From assembly GCA_963691655.1 (NCBI GenBank), contig OY829328.1, positions 85,502,400-85,566,399 on the forward strand: 64,000 nucleotides of DNA, written 5' to 3'. A program made the translations under genes and the position numbers. Source of the DNA: Toxonevra muliebris (lineage: Eukaryota; Arthropoda; Insecta; Diptera; Pallopteridae). This document shows, piece after piece, positions 34,386 through 46,548 of this stretch; position 1 is the stretch's first letter, and each line of letters begins with the position of its first letter. A model generated the notes under the pieces. It was given only the letters and a program-made list of their open reading frames with translations. It was not told the DNA's origin and ran no database searches.

Positions 34386-35689
34386 AACTAATTTTGTTAA
34401 TTAACTTAACCCAACACATTTTTAAAAGAATTTATAATACATTACCAACATTTTAGGGTAAGTAATAAAACAAAAAAAAAAAAAAACTTTACAATAAATA
34501 ATGAAAAATAGTTTTAAATTTGTATACAAGTTTGCATATGTATACACAAATTCATATTCAATTTAATAAACGAAAAAATGTTGCCGTCTGTTCATTGTCG
34601 ACAACGTTGTAGTTGTAATGGTATGACAAGTACAACGAGTACATATGTATGTATGTGGTAGAATTAGTAGTAGTAAAATGCTAGCAACTAATTAAGTTAG
34701 TAAATAAAATTGAATTTATTACAAAACATAATTTCGCATGTGGTTCTACACTTGTCAGCATGTGTCTGTATGTGTGTGTGTGTGTGTGGGAATATGAGTA
34801 AGTATTCGAAAGAGAATGAGAGTGAAAGTTGTGTGTGTGTGTGTATGTACATACACATATGTGAATATAATAAAACTCAATTAGAGTCAAAACCAAAAGT
34901 GTATACAAGTTGGTGGGTGACTATGACTGACTAGCTGAATAACTGAATAAATGAATGAATGAGTGTTGGAAAACACAGACACACACACACACTCAAACAT
35001 TCACCAAACTCACACTATCAAACAAAATGTCAAATCACATTAAAAATGTTGCCAAATTGGTTTCCGCAGTAATTAAGTTGTTTCTGTTACTTTTTTGTTT
35101 TTCTGTTAGTTTTTTGTATGTTGTTTTTGTGTGTATTTGCCCTCTTCATACACTTTTTGTTGGCACATACAAAGAGACGGGAGAAAAGAGAGACACTAAA
35201 AAACTTTACTTTGTATTTTTACTACAGTTTTTGTTAGTTTTTCGGTTTCATTGCGTTTTTGGTTGAGCAATTTATGTATGTGTTATAAAAGCATGTATTT
35301 ATGTATGTGTGAGTTTGGTGCTTGTGTTTATATACACACACACATAAATGTACAAAGTTGCGTTTAGAATTTAAGATTGTTTAATAGCAAAAGTTTTTGT
35401 TTTGTCGAAAATAATGAACTAAAAAGAGAATTAAAACTCATTTTTGTATTGTGGAATGTTGAAATGTAAAACTATTAGAAGAATTTTTTTTTTTGTTTTT
35501 TCTTGAGCACGACAAATCATCAAAATCTAAAAGTTTAAAATTTCTTTTTCTTACAAATGTTGAGATGTAATGTGATTTTGTTTTTTTAATATTTTTTGAC
35601 AAGTTAAAAAATGTTCTTTTTTTTAAACCAACCAAATGAGGAAAAGTTAAGCCATACAAAATGAGATCAATTGAATGAAAATGATCGAA
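34386..35689. other. AT-rich DNA with TG/CA microsatellites
   Basis: (TG)n at 34771-34788 and 34830-34844, (AC)n at 34978-34991. I see no gene. Confidence 0.5.
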
Positions 35690-36420
35690 TTTATGTTAGA
35701 TGAATCAAGGTAGATGAAATAGAAGAAAAAATCAAGCTCAAATCTCAAAGCTCAAAAGCTCAATAGTTCAAGAGCTCAAAAACTTAAAGCTCAAAAGATT
35801 AAAACTCAAAAGCTTAAAGCTCAAAATTACAAAGCTTTAAAGCTCAAAAGCTTAGATGAAATCAAATCAAATAATATTGAATTCAAATCAAATGATGTGA
35901 ATCCAGACAACTCTCATTTACACTAATGGATTTTAAATTCATGGTATAGCAAATCAAGTCAGCTCAAAAGAAGTTAAATCTTACGAATTCTAGTCTGATA
36001 GATCCAAGTGAGATGAAATCAAGTCGAAAGGCAAAATCATATTATTGTATATGAAATCAAGTTAGATGATACAAAGCAAAATTAAGACAATTTCGATGAA
36101 GTCAAGTCTGATGAAAAAATAAGATGAAGTCAAATGGAATGAAAATAAATCAAATAAAGTTAAGATCCATGAAAGCCAGTTGAAATGAAGTGGGATGAAA
36201 TTAAGTCAAATAAAGTTATGCCTAATCAAATCAACTCAACTCACCAACTGAAATGAATTAAATTGAAGTCCAGATGAAAAAACTAAACTGCTCGCAAATT
36301 TAATGAAATCTTATTCGATTAACTCAAATTTGGTAAAGTAAAGGCAGCTTTAAGCCTGAGGAAATGAATTTATTTCAAATGAAGTTAGATTGAATAAAAT
36401 TCAATGCTGTTAAGATATAT
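35690..36420 (+). repeat. Degenerate minisatellite of AGCTCAAA and GATGAAATCAAGT words
   Basis: From about 35735 to 35855 the sequence is built from irregular copies of AAAGCTCAAAAGCTTA. From about 35855 to 36400 it changes to copies of GATGAAATCAAGTCAAAT with substitutions. This is cryptic simplicity produced by slippage, with no coding role visible. Confidence 0.75.
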
Positions 36421-37880
36421 TAACCCATTAAGGACGAGCGAGAACCAAAGTAGATAGATCATGAAAGTAACTTGGGGAAAAATTGTTTTTGAACCTAGCT
36501 CAGCAACGGCTCATCGACAATGTGCCATATAGCACCGCTAGACATTACTGGGATTACTCAAACTTAATTAAGTTAAAGCGGTAAATATCAATGGATTCAA
36601 GTTAGATTAACCCAAATTCAATGAATTCAAGAAACGAGCCAAATAATACCATGCCATATGAACATAATGTTAGGTTACAATCCACATTAATCCACATAGT
36701 TTTAATTTAGGTAATTAAATATCTATATATAATATCAATGATCAAATATCACTCAAAGTAAAATTTAGCACCTTATGCATCTAAATATATATTTCAGTAT
36801 TTAAATTAAGAAGGAATTATGAATGCTTTATGGCATATGCTTATTCTCAGATTAGCCCAGCAAGTACTTAAGAACATTAGTTTAGAAATTTTTCAATGAA
36901 CTCGTGTACATTCATTCTTCCTTCTTAGCAAAAACTCATACATAAGTACGAGTATTAGTAGGTACTTAGTAAAATATTATATTTTCATACAGTTTGCTGC
37001 CTGCGTTTATTTTTTCCAATCACATTAAACTTTATTGAAAACAACAAAAAAGGAGAACAAAAATAAAACAGGAGGACTCAAAAACAAAAACTGATAAAGA
37101 AGAAAAAAAGAGAAATCGCTAACAAGTGCAATATTTTCTATTTCAAGAAACTGCAGCAGTACCAACAACAGAAAAAGCACAACAGCAGGCAGCAATCGGC
37201 AACCATCAACCAATCGACAAGAGCAAGACCAACAATAATAACTCCACTCAACTACTCTCTCCGGCAATCAATCTGTGATGATGAAATAATGCTTCAAAAA
37301 ATTCCCAAAGAAATATCAGAAAACTTGACGAAAAACTTTTAATGATGTAGCACAGCACAAGGATTTCATCATGCCGACATTCCTCCGGATTTTTTACTGT
37401 TCTACCACTAAGGTTTTTAGCATTTTTTTTTGGATGAACTTTCATTGCATTACTTTCACAGACGCTTAGGAATTGGAGCAGCAGTGGCAATAAGCAAGAG
37501 ACTCTATTGCAAAATTTTTTTAATTTTATGCTGGTTTTAGGTTTTTTTTTTCTGGTGACGCTACTGCATGAAATTTTCAATATTAGAATCTGTAGCTGCA
37601 AGTTTCAAACAATTGCAAGTTGGGCGGTGGTTTCTTGGATTTTGCTTTGCTCTCGTTGCACTTGGTTGGTTAAGAGTGGTGGAGAAGTAGAAAACTTTTC
37701 ACAAATATTGAACACGCTTGATTGATCGTCAAATCTTTAAATGCTTTTTTTTTTCCTTTTTGAAAAAGAAACTAAATTTTAGTCTATTATTTTATAAATT
37801 TTGGTATTAAACTAAAAATATAGGGCAATAAAAATTCCATTAATTGTGGTCAGTTGAGCGAATACACTCAGTGAAAGGTT
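36421..37880. other. AT-rich non-coding DNA
   Basis: TTAACCCATTAAGGACGAGC (36420-36439) resembles a piggyBac-type end (see findings), but no partner end was found. CAGCAG/CAACA words lie at 37130-37230. The frame 37507-37725 and its mirrors are unrecognised. Confidence 0.4.
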
Positions 37881-37989
37881 CAGCATACTTTATGATTTAC
37901 TTTTTAAATGATTTAATAATTTATTTTTACTATTAATAAAAATCACTTCTAAATCATATTTTGAAATCTGAGTTAATGATAACATACAA

Positions 37990-38075
37990 GAAAAAATCGG
38001 TTGCATACTTTTAGGCAAATTTTTTAATTGATTTAACTTTCATATTCAATTTAAATATTTTCGAATGTAAATCAA
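37990..38075 (-). repeat. Core-motif repeat unit, minus orientation
   Basis: On the minus strand this reads TTTGATTTACATTCGAAAAT, then ATGAAAGTTAAATCAATTAA, then TGCCTAAAAGTATGCAAC, the same order of words as the plus-strand units at 41.5-41.8 kb. The core itself is 38001-38016. Confidence 0.6.
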
Positions 38076-39274
38076 ATTTAAAACTTTTTTAATTCAACGA
38101 TTTTTTCTTTGAACTAAAAACTTATTTTTTAAATTTACTGTTTTTATTTATTGAATTCGATAAATTGTTATTATGTCTCATATTGAGCAAAAAAAAAAAA
38201 CAAAAACAGCATAAAAATTAAAATAATTGAAATTGTTTTCGTTTCGATTAAAAAAAAAAGAAATAAGTATTTTTACACATTTTATTGGTAAACTACACAC
38301 GCAGGACTCATATATATAGATGCATATATAAACTTGAACAAAAATATGTGTACAATACACTGGCAGTAAAAAAAAGTAATAAAATGAAGTGAAAAGAAAT
38401 AAAATGAATGATGGCGAGATACAGAGAACGAAGGAGAGAGTGAGAGGGTAAGCTAAATAAAATAGCCCCCTAGTAACTTTAGTGCGTAAGTTGATAGTTT
38501 TATTGTGGTCACTGAGAAAAAAAAAAAAAAACATTTTATTTCTTTATATGGCAACAATGAAATGTAGCATTTAAACATTTTCTCCTTTTTTTAATATGCA
38601 TGTGAATTTTATTTAATATTTACGTTGTAAATGTAAATGAAATTTTTGTATTTTTATAAATTTTTTTTTAAAACAAAATCTTTCATTTTTAGCTTAACAC
38701 CAACCGTTTTGTTAATATTTTTTCTCCAATTTTATTGTTAGAAAGAATTAAATTTAGTTTTATAAATCTCAATTCATTAGCAAATTTTAAATTCTTTAAA
38801 GATTTTACAAGTTTAAAAATATGTTTTATTTGTTTTTTTAAGTCCTGCAAAATAATAAAATAAATTAAGAAAAAATAGAAAATAAACAAAATTCAAATAG
38901 AAACTAGTAATAACAATAAATCAATACATACACACCTAAACAAATTTACTAATTTACTCACACAGCTGAACACGAATACATGTGCATATGTTGTGTTTAT
39001 ATTAGTAAGCAGCCGGAGTACATTGTTGCCATTATCGGAAAATTGAAATATTTACACATGATTGCATTAAAAATTGTGAATTTATCTATGTGTAGATATG
39101 TAAGTTTTAGATTATATATATAAAAATATAAAAAAGAAACCCAATAGGAAATCATTACAACTAAAATGCAAATTTATATGGATATAAACAAATTCTCAAA
39201 AAGTAGTTGAAAATGTTCTGCAAAAACCATCCATCAATAATAAAATAGTAATAAAATTTAATCAATTAAAAGAT

Positions 39275-39293
39275 AAGCCAAAAAGTATGCAAC
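39275..39293 (+). repeat. Dispersed core motif, exact long form
   Basis: AAGCCAAAAAGTATGCAAC, identical over 19 bases to the copy at 41541-41559. It lies about 100 bp upstream of the hAT-type element. Confidence 0.75.
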
Positions 39294-39396
39294 ACATATG
39301 TATTAAGTTCTTTTTTTCCACCACATATTTAAAAAAAAAAATTACTCATTTCCTACTAGGTATTTAACATATTTAGGTATGATTTGTTGTCTGATA

Positions 39397-40428
39397 CAAG
39401 GCCGTATTTAGGGGGAGATTTTGGGGGTTCTGACCCCCCGAAATATGGAAACTTTACTCTAATTTTTGAGATTAATTGCCAATGGACGGAAAAAAAGTCA
39501 AAATAAAATCTATTTAACGATATTTTTTACTTCCATCGGTTTTTTTTTCTAAAAAGTTAAATATAAAAAATAAATTTGAAATCTTAGTTATACTATGCGA
39601 TCAAATCCGATTTGTTTTCTTCGACAAGAGGTTTGACTACGGATTCAAAGAGAGAAGGTGATACTGAGCACTCCTGCATTCATAGTTTTTCTAGGTCAGT
39701 AACTCTTTTTGATTTAAAGTTTCGTCCTAAATCAGTTTGAAAAGTTTAAAAATTAATGAAAATAGAAAAAATTATCGGATCCTTGTAAAATTAGACTTGC
39801 TTGAACCCCATTTTTTTCCTAAAACGTGACGTGATGGGAAATTTTTCACCTCAGATTCGTGTTCAACGTGAAAAATTCTTTCGCAAAAACTATGAACCAT
39901 CTTATTAGCAAAATCCATGCAGTTTTAGGTGGCAATCTTAAAGTATAATTAATTTTTTAACCCATTATTGCTCAGAGCACCACGACTAGAAAGATCTCTT
40001 TCAATGCTGTGACTTCACGAATTTAGGGAATATAAGCTAACCTCATCCGGGTTCCTTATCATTGATAATGGCTCAAATTCCCAATGATGATCATTTGAAA
40101 AAAATGAGCCTCTACTATTTTTGGTAATTTTTTTGAGGTTGGGTACATCATCAGTAGTGGGAAGTCAATGAGTTAATGAAATTATGTCCCTTACAATAAA
40201 AAAAATGCATTAGAATGCACATTGAATAATATTTATTTGAAAAAATTTTTTTGAGGTTGAGATTAAAAAAAATCGGAAAATTTTTCTTAAAATTTTAATT
40301 TTGTAGGGTCCATCAAATGTATCATCGATTTAATTTATTGGATTTAAAAATCAGTTTGATAAAAATTAGTTATGAATATTTTCTTCGAATGAAAACCCCC
40401 CCGAAAAAAATTTCTGGCTACGGCCCTG
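39397..40428 (+). mobile_element. hAT-type non-autonomous element, copy 1 (1,032 bp)
   Basis: Short terminal inverted repeats CAAGGCCGTA and TACGGCCCTG, flanked by a perfect 8-bp direct repeat GTCTGATA (39389-39396 and 40429-40436). The 8-bp duplication and CA-RG ends fit the hAT superfamily. G-rich and C-rich patches lie just inside each end. The interior is non-coding and includes the foldback-family words CGTGACGTGATGG and CATCTTATTAGCAAAATCCA shared with 14.07-14.92 kb, and a possible TTAA-flanked insert (39961-40172). The copy at 47039-48109 is the same element in the opposite direction. Confidence 0.88.
39961..40172. mobile_element. Possible TTAA-flanked insert inside the hAT element
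   Basis: The segment is bounded by TTAA on both sides (39957-39960, 40173-40176), with weak inverted ends CCCATTATTG and GACTTCCCAATG-like sequence. The same bounded segment is present in the other copy (47337-47553), so if it is a piggyBac-like MITE it inserted before this hAT family amplified. Confidence 0.35.
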
Positions 40429-40436
40429 GTCTGATA

Positions 40437-41038
40437 TGTATGTGTGAGTATGTGTGTTGCCATCATAATTTTAAGTATATTTTGCAATTTAACAGCAAAT
40501 TATATTTTCTAGATGATAGTGTTTATTCTTGTATATAAAATGATTAAATTTTTGCTTTAAAAACTTAAGTAGGTATTTTTTTATTAAAAAAAAAAACAAA
40601 GAACTGAATATACTGGAGCTGTATAAATATTTGTTAAATATTTGACAAAACAAAACGCATTCAGATCTATTAATTAATGACAATAAGTTTTTTATTTTGC
40701 GACATAAATTTAGAAAAATTCTGTATTTGATATTAAACAATCTAAAAAGATACAAAAATATAAAAACAACAATTAAATTTACATATACTGAAAACACAAG
40801 CATAAAAAATTCATTAAACTAGTCTTAATGTAAATATAGGTTTCAATTTAAAAAAAAAAAACATTTTTGAGAATATTAAATGGTGCCAAAAAGTATGCTT
40901 TTTCATTTCTTACCAATTTTTATTTTTTATCAATTTTTATTTTTATAAAATTTGGAACATAGATTTTATAACTGAAAAATATCTAATTCAAGGAAATTCG
41001 CATTCGACTACGATTTAGTAAAGAAAAACGCAAGTTAA
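40437..41038. other. AT-rich DNA with one core motif
   Basis: Contains the core motif GTGCCAAAAAGTATGCTTTT (40883-40902). I see no gene. Confidence 0.5.
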
Positions 41039-41165
41039 GGGGCCATTCACATATTACGTAACGCAATTTTTGACCAATTTTGACCCCTCCCCCCCCCGGT
41101 CGTAACACATAGTAACAAAGCGGCTCCCCCACCCCCGTCCGTAGTAACGTAACAAATTTTTCTTT
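41039..41165 (+). mobile_element. Half of a DNA-transposon remnant (GGGGCCATTCACATATTACG end)
   Basis: Starts GGGGCCATTCACATATTACG, then TAACGC, and continues through GACCCCTCCCCCCCCC and CGTAACA words typical of a widespread class of short insect transposon remnants. No inverted partner end is present, so only one side remains. Confidence 0.5.
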
Positions 41166-41476
41166 ACAATATCTTTCATTTAGTTTCAAGAACAACCGTA
41201 CATTTCTAGCCCGACATATAATTTTTAAATTATAAAAAAGTTGAAAAAGTTAAAAAAATTTTAGCCATAATTTTCGAATTCAGCAGGAGAAAATTAGTTT
41301 TATAAGCTAGTGAATTTTTGAAGTCATCTGTATTTGATAGTATAAAATCGACGTTACGCAATAATTTTAAATTTAAAATTTTTTTTTGTTTTTTTTTTTT
41401 CAAACAAGATTAAAATGTAAAAAAAAGTATAATTTGAATTTATTAAAAAAATTTTACTTCAAATAATTTAGCATTA

Positions 41477-41820
41477 AAATTTGATTTAAATATGAAAATA
41501 TTTCAAATGAAAACGATAGTAGTTACATTAATTAAAACGTAAGCCAAAAAGTATGCAACGTATATTTTTTTAATTTTTTTCCAACTTTTCAAAACGCAGT
41601 TTCTAATTTGCAAGCATATTAATTGGTTTACATAATCGATTTCAATATGAAAACATCTAAATTAGATCAGAAACTTGTTAAATCAGTAAAAAGCAAGCCA
41701 AAAAGTATGCAATCAAATTACAAAATATAATTTAAGTTTATGAAATTGATTTGAATACGAAAACATTCGAATTGCATTTAAAAATCTGACAATTTAATTA
41801 AAAACTTAATCAAAAAGTAT
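41477..41820 (+). repeat. Three diverged units ending in the core motif
   Basis: Units at about 41477-41565, 41634-41720 and 41744-41820. Each begins TTGATTTNAATANGAAAA, passes through a variable AT-rich middle and ends in AAGCCAAAAAGTATGCAA (the third as AATCAAAAAGTAT, cut by the retrotransposon junction at 41820/41821). A fourth unit lies inverted at 37990-38075. Spacing is irregular (about 157 and 110 bp), so this is a dispersed or decayed tandem family. Confidence 0.7.
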
Positions 41821-42735
41821 CTGCGAGTGGGATGGTCAGTGTCCCGATTTTGATCCCTTTGCTCTCAATTGGTATACAGACGGCTCGAAAATGGACTGTG
41901 GTTCTGGTGCCGGAGTTGTAGGACCCAATACTAGAATCTTAATCACTCTGGGTATTTGGCCTAGTGTCTTTCAACCCGAAATATACGCAATTGAGACCTG
42001 CGCTAATATAAACCTGTATAAAGGTCTTAAAGGAGCAAATATTGTAATTTTTTCAGACAGCCAGGCGGCTCTTTTAGCACTTTCTTCATGGAGTTTTTCC
42101 TCTAAACTGGTGAAAGAGTGTTTTGAGAGTCTCCAGCGCTTGTCTACCCGTAACAAAATTACGCTTTGTTGGATATCCGGCCACTGTGACATTGTTGGTA
42201 ATGAGGCCGCCAATGAACTGGCTAGGCACATTGGCCCCGACCCGTTCTGCGGAGTCGGCTGGGCCTCGACGAAATTTATCGTTGAGGAGTGATCTAAGGT
42301 AAAATGTTTAGAGTATTGGAACTCTATCCCAGGTTTAAGACAGGCAAAAGCACTTATCATTCCGTTTGCCCAAAATCAGCCCATCTGTAATTTCAAACCT
42401 GACCTTAGACTATTGGTGGGCTACATGTCTGGACACTATGGGCTCAGATATGACCTAAACAAAATAGGTCTGTCCAATGAGACAGAGTGTCGTCTATGTC
42501 TGAAAGATGACGAGACGACACCTCACATTCTGTGTGAATGTCCGGCCTTGGCTCGGCTCAGAGGAAGAAGTTTTGGTAATCCTTTTCTGATGGCTAATCA
42601 TATAAAATCTTCTTCTACAAAAGATGTCTTGACTTTTATTAGGCGAGTAATCACCAAAGTGTAGCGCATGTGAAATTTCGCTCAGTGTAAATCCAAATTA
42701 TCTCAGTACAATTTAACTTATGACTACACAATAAA
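41821..42735 (+). mobile_element. 5'-truncated non-LTR retrotransposon, third family
   Basis: The element starts abruptly at 41821, interrupting the third core-motif unit, and runs through RNase H, a zinc-binding C-terminus and a short 3' UTR to about 42735. It is RNase H-bearing like those at 5.4 and 10 kb but differs in sequence from both. No poly-A tail and no clear target duplication are visible. Confidence 0.85.
41822..42664 (+). pseudogene. Non-LTR ORF2 remnant, one in-frame stop
   Basis: One continuous reading frame from CEWDGQC at the junction to a natural stop at 42662-42664, interrupted only by TGA at 42290-42292. RNase H keeps YTDGSKM, FQPEIYAIE and FSDSQAA. The closing motif reads GNEAANELA instead of GNEKADELA, so the last catalytic Asp is Asn. 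The C-terminus reads CRLCLKDDETTPHILCECPA, a CCHC zinc motif. Only one nonsense change in about 280 codons makes this the youngest-looking non-LTR fragment in the window. Confidence 0.88.
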
Positions 42736-43739
42736 TTTGCTGTTTCTTTGTTTTTGATGTTATTGTAAATTGTTTTTGTTGTTGTGTTAATTTTGAAATT
42801 AAGCAATTAACGTGAAAATCTTCGGTCATGCAAATAATTTACAAAAGAGACGAAGAATCAGTAGATAAAGTAATAAATTGAAGCAGACTTTCAGGGATAA
42901 ACTGATTGTCGGTACGTGTGCGCTATTAAAATGCATCCATGCATAATTTTGCTAGGTAATGCCTACACACACACAAACATATATTTCGAAAATAGGCATG
43001 TATGCATAGAACGAACGTTGTCTGCGTTCCAAAATTATTGCAATTTGGCAAAGTTTTGCTCAGTGACAAGAGGAAGAAGAAGAACCATAAGAAAGAAAAG
43101 AAGAATAAGAAGGAGAAGCAGAAATTGATTTGCAACTTTGCATGTATTTATTTATGTAGAGAATTGTCTTCATATACGTGAATGTAATTGTCAGTGTTGC
43201 CATGCTGTCATCATTCGTTTTCTAATATTTTCATAGTTGTCTATGAATTATAAGTTTTTTTTTTATGTTTTGTACGTTTAATTGAATTTCAATACTTATC
43301 ATATGTTTTTCAAATGAACAATGTCTTGTTTATAAATATAGAAGGGTTTCACATGCAGCACATATACAAACACACAAACAAACAGACACAAACACACATA
43401 TTGAAGATGATCGTACATCGTAATTCAATTGCTGGGTAAGTAATTTAAATTTACATGCATACATGCGTATGAGCGGGTAGAAGTAATTGAAATTTATTGT
43501 TGTTGTTTACTTGCATGCACACGAGGAAAGAAATTGTTAGTAGAAATAGTAAAATATTTGTAACAATCAGAGTGGAAAAATTTCAAATACCACTACCGAT
43601 ACTGATGCACATAGCTTTGGGTATGTAATTTAAATACTTTAGTACCTGGTTTTTTTAAGTATCTCGTATTCAATGTTTCTTTTTTAAATATTTGTAAGAA
43701 TTTTTAAGTGTTTTTCAGGAGCTCGTTTGAAAGGTGACA
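42736..43739. other. AT-rich non-coding DNA
   Basis: I see no gene. A purine-rich patch is at 43068-43125 and CA runs are at 43368-43400. From about 43650 the sequence has irregular AAGTATTT/AATTTTTAAG words that resume after the mariner at 44880-45060. Confidence 0.5.
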
Positions 43740-44890
43740 TTTCAGGCTACATTCTATGCGAAAACAGTTTTATAGTTCGTCATTCGTGTAAAAAGTTACA
43801 TTGTATTTTTGAAGAAATACAATGCTTTTTTACTATAAAAAAGGTAAAAACGCTGTAAAAACATTCCGAAAAATTTGTGCGGTTTACGGTGAAGATGCTT
43901 ACATAGAACGTACCGTCTAACTTTGGTTTGCTCGATTCTGTTCTAGAAATTTCGATGTCAGAGATGCACCTCGCTCAGGACGGCCAGTCACTGAAAAAGC
44001 AGATGAAATTTTGTAACTGGTAGAGCAAGACTGGCACGCAAGCTGTCAGGAGATAGCGGAGGCACTAAACATCAACCACATGACAGTTTGGAATCATTTA
44101 AAAAAGGCTGGCCTTTCAAACAAGCTCGATGTTTAGGTGTCACGTGAATTATGAGAAAGAAATTTGATTGACCAAATTACCATCAGTAAAACGCTGCTGA
44201 AACGCAACGAAATCGAACCATTTTGAAACAAATCATTTCGGGCGATAAAAAATGGATTAAATACGAGAATATTAAACGAAAAAAATCATGGTCAAAGGCC
44301 GGTGACTCTTCACAAACGACTTCAAGCCTGGGTTGACGGCAAACAAGGTTATGTTAAGTGTTTGGTAGGATTGGAAGGGAATTGTCTACTATGACCTGCT
44401 TCAACCTGGCCAAACAGTCAATTTTGATCTATACTGCTCACGATTCGGCTTTTGAAAGAAGCAATCATGAAAGAGCGACCAGAATTAGCCAACAGAAAAG
44501 GTGTTGTGTTCCATCATGATAATGTTAGGCCACACACATCTTTGATGACCCGTCAAAAATTGACTGAGCTCGGCTGGGAAGTTTTGATGCACCCACCGTA
44601 TAGCCCGGACATTGCACCGTCTGACTATCATTTGTTTTGGTCTCTGCAAAACTCTCTTGATGCAAAAAAATTGGCTGATAGAAGAGCGGCCGAAAATCAC
44701 TTGACCAAGTTTTTCGCCGATAAGCCACAGAAGTTTTACACCTATGGAATTATGAAGTCACCGGAATAATGGCAAAAGCTCATAAATAATAATGGCCAAT
44801 ATGCACTTGATTAAAATTGATTTTTAATAAAGAACACTTTTGTTCAAACATTGACAAAAAACCGAAAATACTTTTTATATGACCCAAGTT
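43740..44890 (+). mobile_element. Mariner-family transposon (defective)
   Basis: The coding region is flanked by short non-coding segments and sits inside a tract of AAGTATTTTTAAG-like simple repeats. I could not align the two ends as inverted repeats, so the boundaries are approximate. Confidence 0.75.
43822..44814 (+). pseudogene. Mariner transposase pseudogene (DD34D type)
   Basis: A mariner transposase binds its element's ends through two helix-turn-helix domains and cuts with a DD34D catalytic triad. Here the N-terminal HTH is readable (FRKICAVYGEDAYIERT), then RSGRPVTEKADEIL, EIAEALNINHMTVWNHLKKA and NKLDV. The first Asp lies in ISGDKKWI (about 44235-44260), the second in HHDNVRPHT (44514-44540) and the third in APSDYHLF (44615-44640); the last two are separated by 34 residues as required. 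Stops interrupt the frame at many points, for example TAA in place of Lys at 44767-44769 before WQKLINNNGQYALD, with the original stop at 44812-44814. Expected length is about 345 residues; about 331 codons remain. Subfamily is not settled (cecropia/mellifera-like wording). Confidence 0.9.
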
Positions 44891-45601
44891 TTTATTAAGT
44901 AATTTCAAGTAATTCCAAGAATTTTTAAGAATTCTCAAACAATTTTTATTTTTTTTTTTTGAAGTATTTTCAGGTATATATCAGCACTTCCAACTAATTT
45001 CAAGAAATAAACAATTCTAAGTACCTTTAAGTATTTGCAAGTATTTTTGAAACATCCACTATTTTCATTCTTGTGACATTTTTGGGAATTATATTGAGCA
45101 GTAATTTTAAAGTAAAAATATGATGAAAAAGAGTCATGGCTTAGGAGGAATTATCATAATTGCTTTTGTTGTGATACAAAGGCATTTATTATGTTGATGA
45201 ATGTAAGCATTTTATTGATGAAAAAATTTGTAGGACATACACTGAAAGAAAATAGTATAACAAATAAATTGGACATAGTAATTAATATTTTTGAGTGTGT
45301 ATGATTTTCTAACATATTTCAAATGTAGCAAGCAAAAACACACACATACAAATAGGCATATATGTATGTAGGTATGTTTTACATTTGTGTATTTGTTAGG
45401 AAATTTGCACTTTTGTTATTTCTACATTACTCATACGTACGCACTGACGTATGTGTTTGTATATAATGTTTGTGCATATGTGTTTATTTATTGTTGTTGC
45501 TATTTTTTTAAGTATTAAAATGAAAAACAACAGATGCAATTAGTAAAATTCTAGCTCAATGTGCATGAAGAATAGCAAAATAATACAAATACCATCTATA
45601 C
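44891..45601. other. AT-rich non-coding DNA
   Basis: Simple AAGTATTT/TTTCAAG words continue to about 45060. After that there is ordinary AT-rich DNA with TATGTATGTA and TTTG runs. I see no gene. Confidence 0.5.
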
Positions 45602-46548
45602 CAGATGCCAACTTGCGGGGGATTCCCCGATTTGCGGGGAATTTTACTTGGTGCGGGGAATCGGGGAATGAGCTGCTGTTTTCAGGGAATTTGAAGTCGT
45701 TCAGCTTTTAGTCATTTAAGTCTGTAGAATATTTTTTGTCAAATTTTTTGTCAAATTTTATATAATGTAAAACGTTTAAGTTATGAAATATTTCATATTT
45801 TGGGTCTTAAATAAATCTTCATCTTTTCTTAAGCAGGCCCTGTAATTTAATGGTTTGGAGAAATCGATTTTTAAAATTTGTGCTATTTGAAAGTATTATA
45901 TTTCGAAAGTATTTTGTAAAAATTTCAGAGAACGCAGAGTGCTTTCGTAGATATAGACGACTATAGCGGCGAGTGTCAGTCAGGCCAAAACAGTCGCGCG
46001 GCTCTTCGACTTCCCTTTCGACCGTTCAGAAAGGCTTAGCTATGCCTTCGTCCAGCACCTCCTGATTAACTCTTAATGATTGCTGACTAATCTGTAAACT
46101 TACAAATTACGGTCAGAAATCATAAAGAAGATGAAGTATATTTTATATGTTAAAAACCGATAGTCAAAACTTTGAACCCCATTTTCTCAAAACAAAGTTT
46201 TTGTCATTTTTTATTTGAGTCAACAGAAATCCTCAAATCCCTCCTTTGAGAACTTTGAGTTCCAAAAGTGTGCTGAAGCTTATATGTTAAGAATTCCAGA
46301 GTCAGAAAGTACGTTTCTATTAATCTACCAGTCCCACAAAAATTTGTTAAGTTTTAAACCGAGAAAGTTCAGGGTCGGCTTAAAATAACACTCACTGAGG
46401 TCAATTTCGATTTTGTAAAATGTTTATATGAAAAGTGCGTACAGCGCTGTTATAATATGAAATTATACGAATGCGGGGAATTCGATCGAAAATCAGGGAA
46501 TTTCACGAGGGTTATCGGGTAGAGAGAAAAAATGAGCTGGCATCCCTG
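45602..46548. mobile_element. Candidate TIR element, ~950 bp
   Basis: Left end CAGATGCCAACTTGCGGGGG and right end AGCTGGCATCCCTG are imperfect inverted repeats. Just inside both ends lie GCGGGGAATT words (45617-45665 and 46473-46482), also in inverted relation (GGGAATTTCACGAGGGTTAT on the right). The interior has no transposase. The flanks ATCTATAC and ACAAATAC are not a convincing duplication, so the superfamily is open; hAT-like is a guess from the CAG start. Confidence 0.5.

Noticed and set aside
42926..43135. Frames across the purine-rich patch
   Set aside because: Arg/Lys-rich on one strand and Phe/Leu-rich on the other, a product of AGAAG-type simple sequence.
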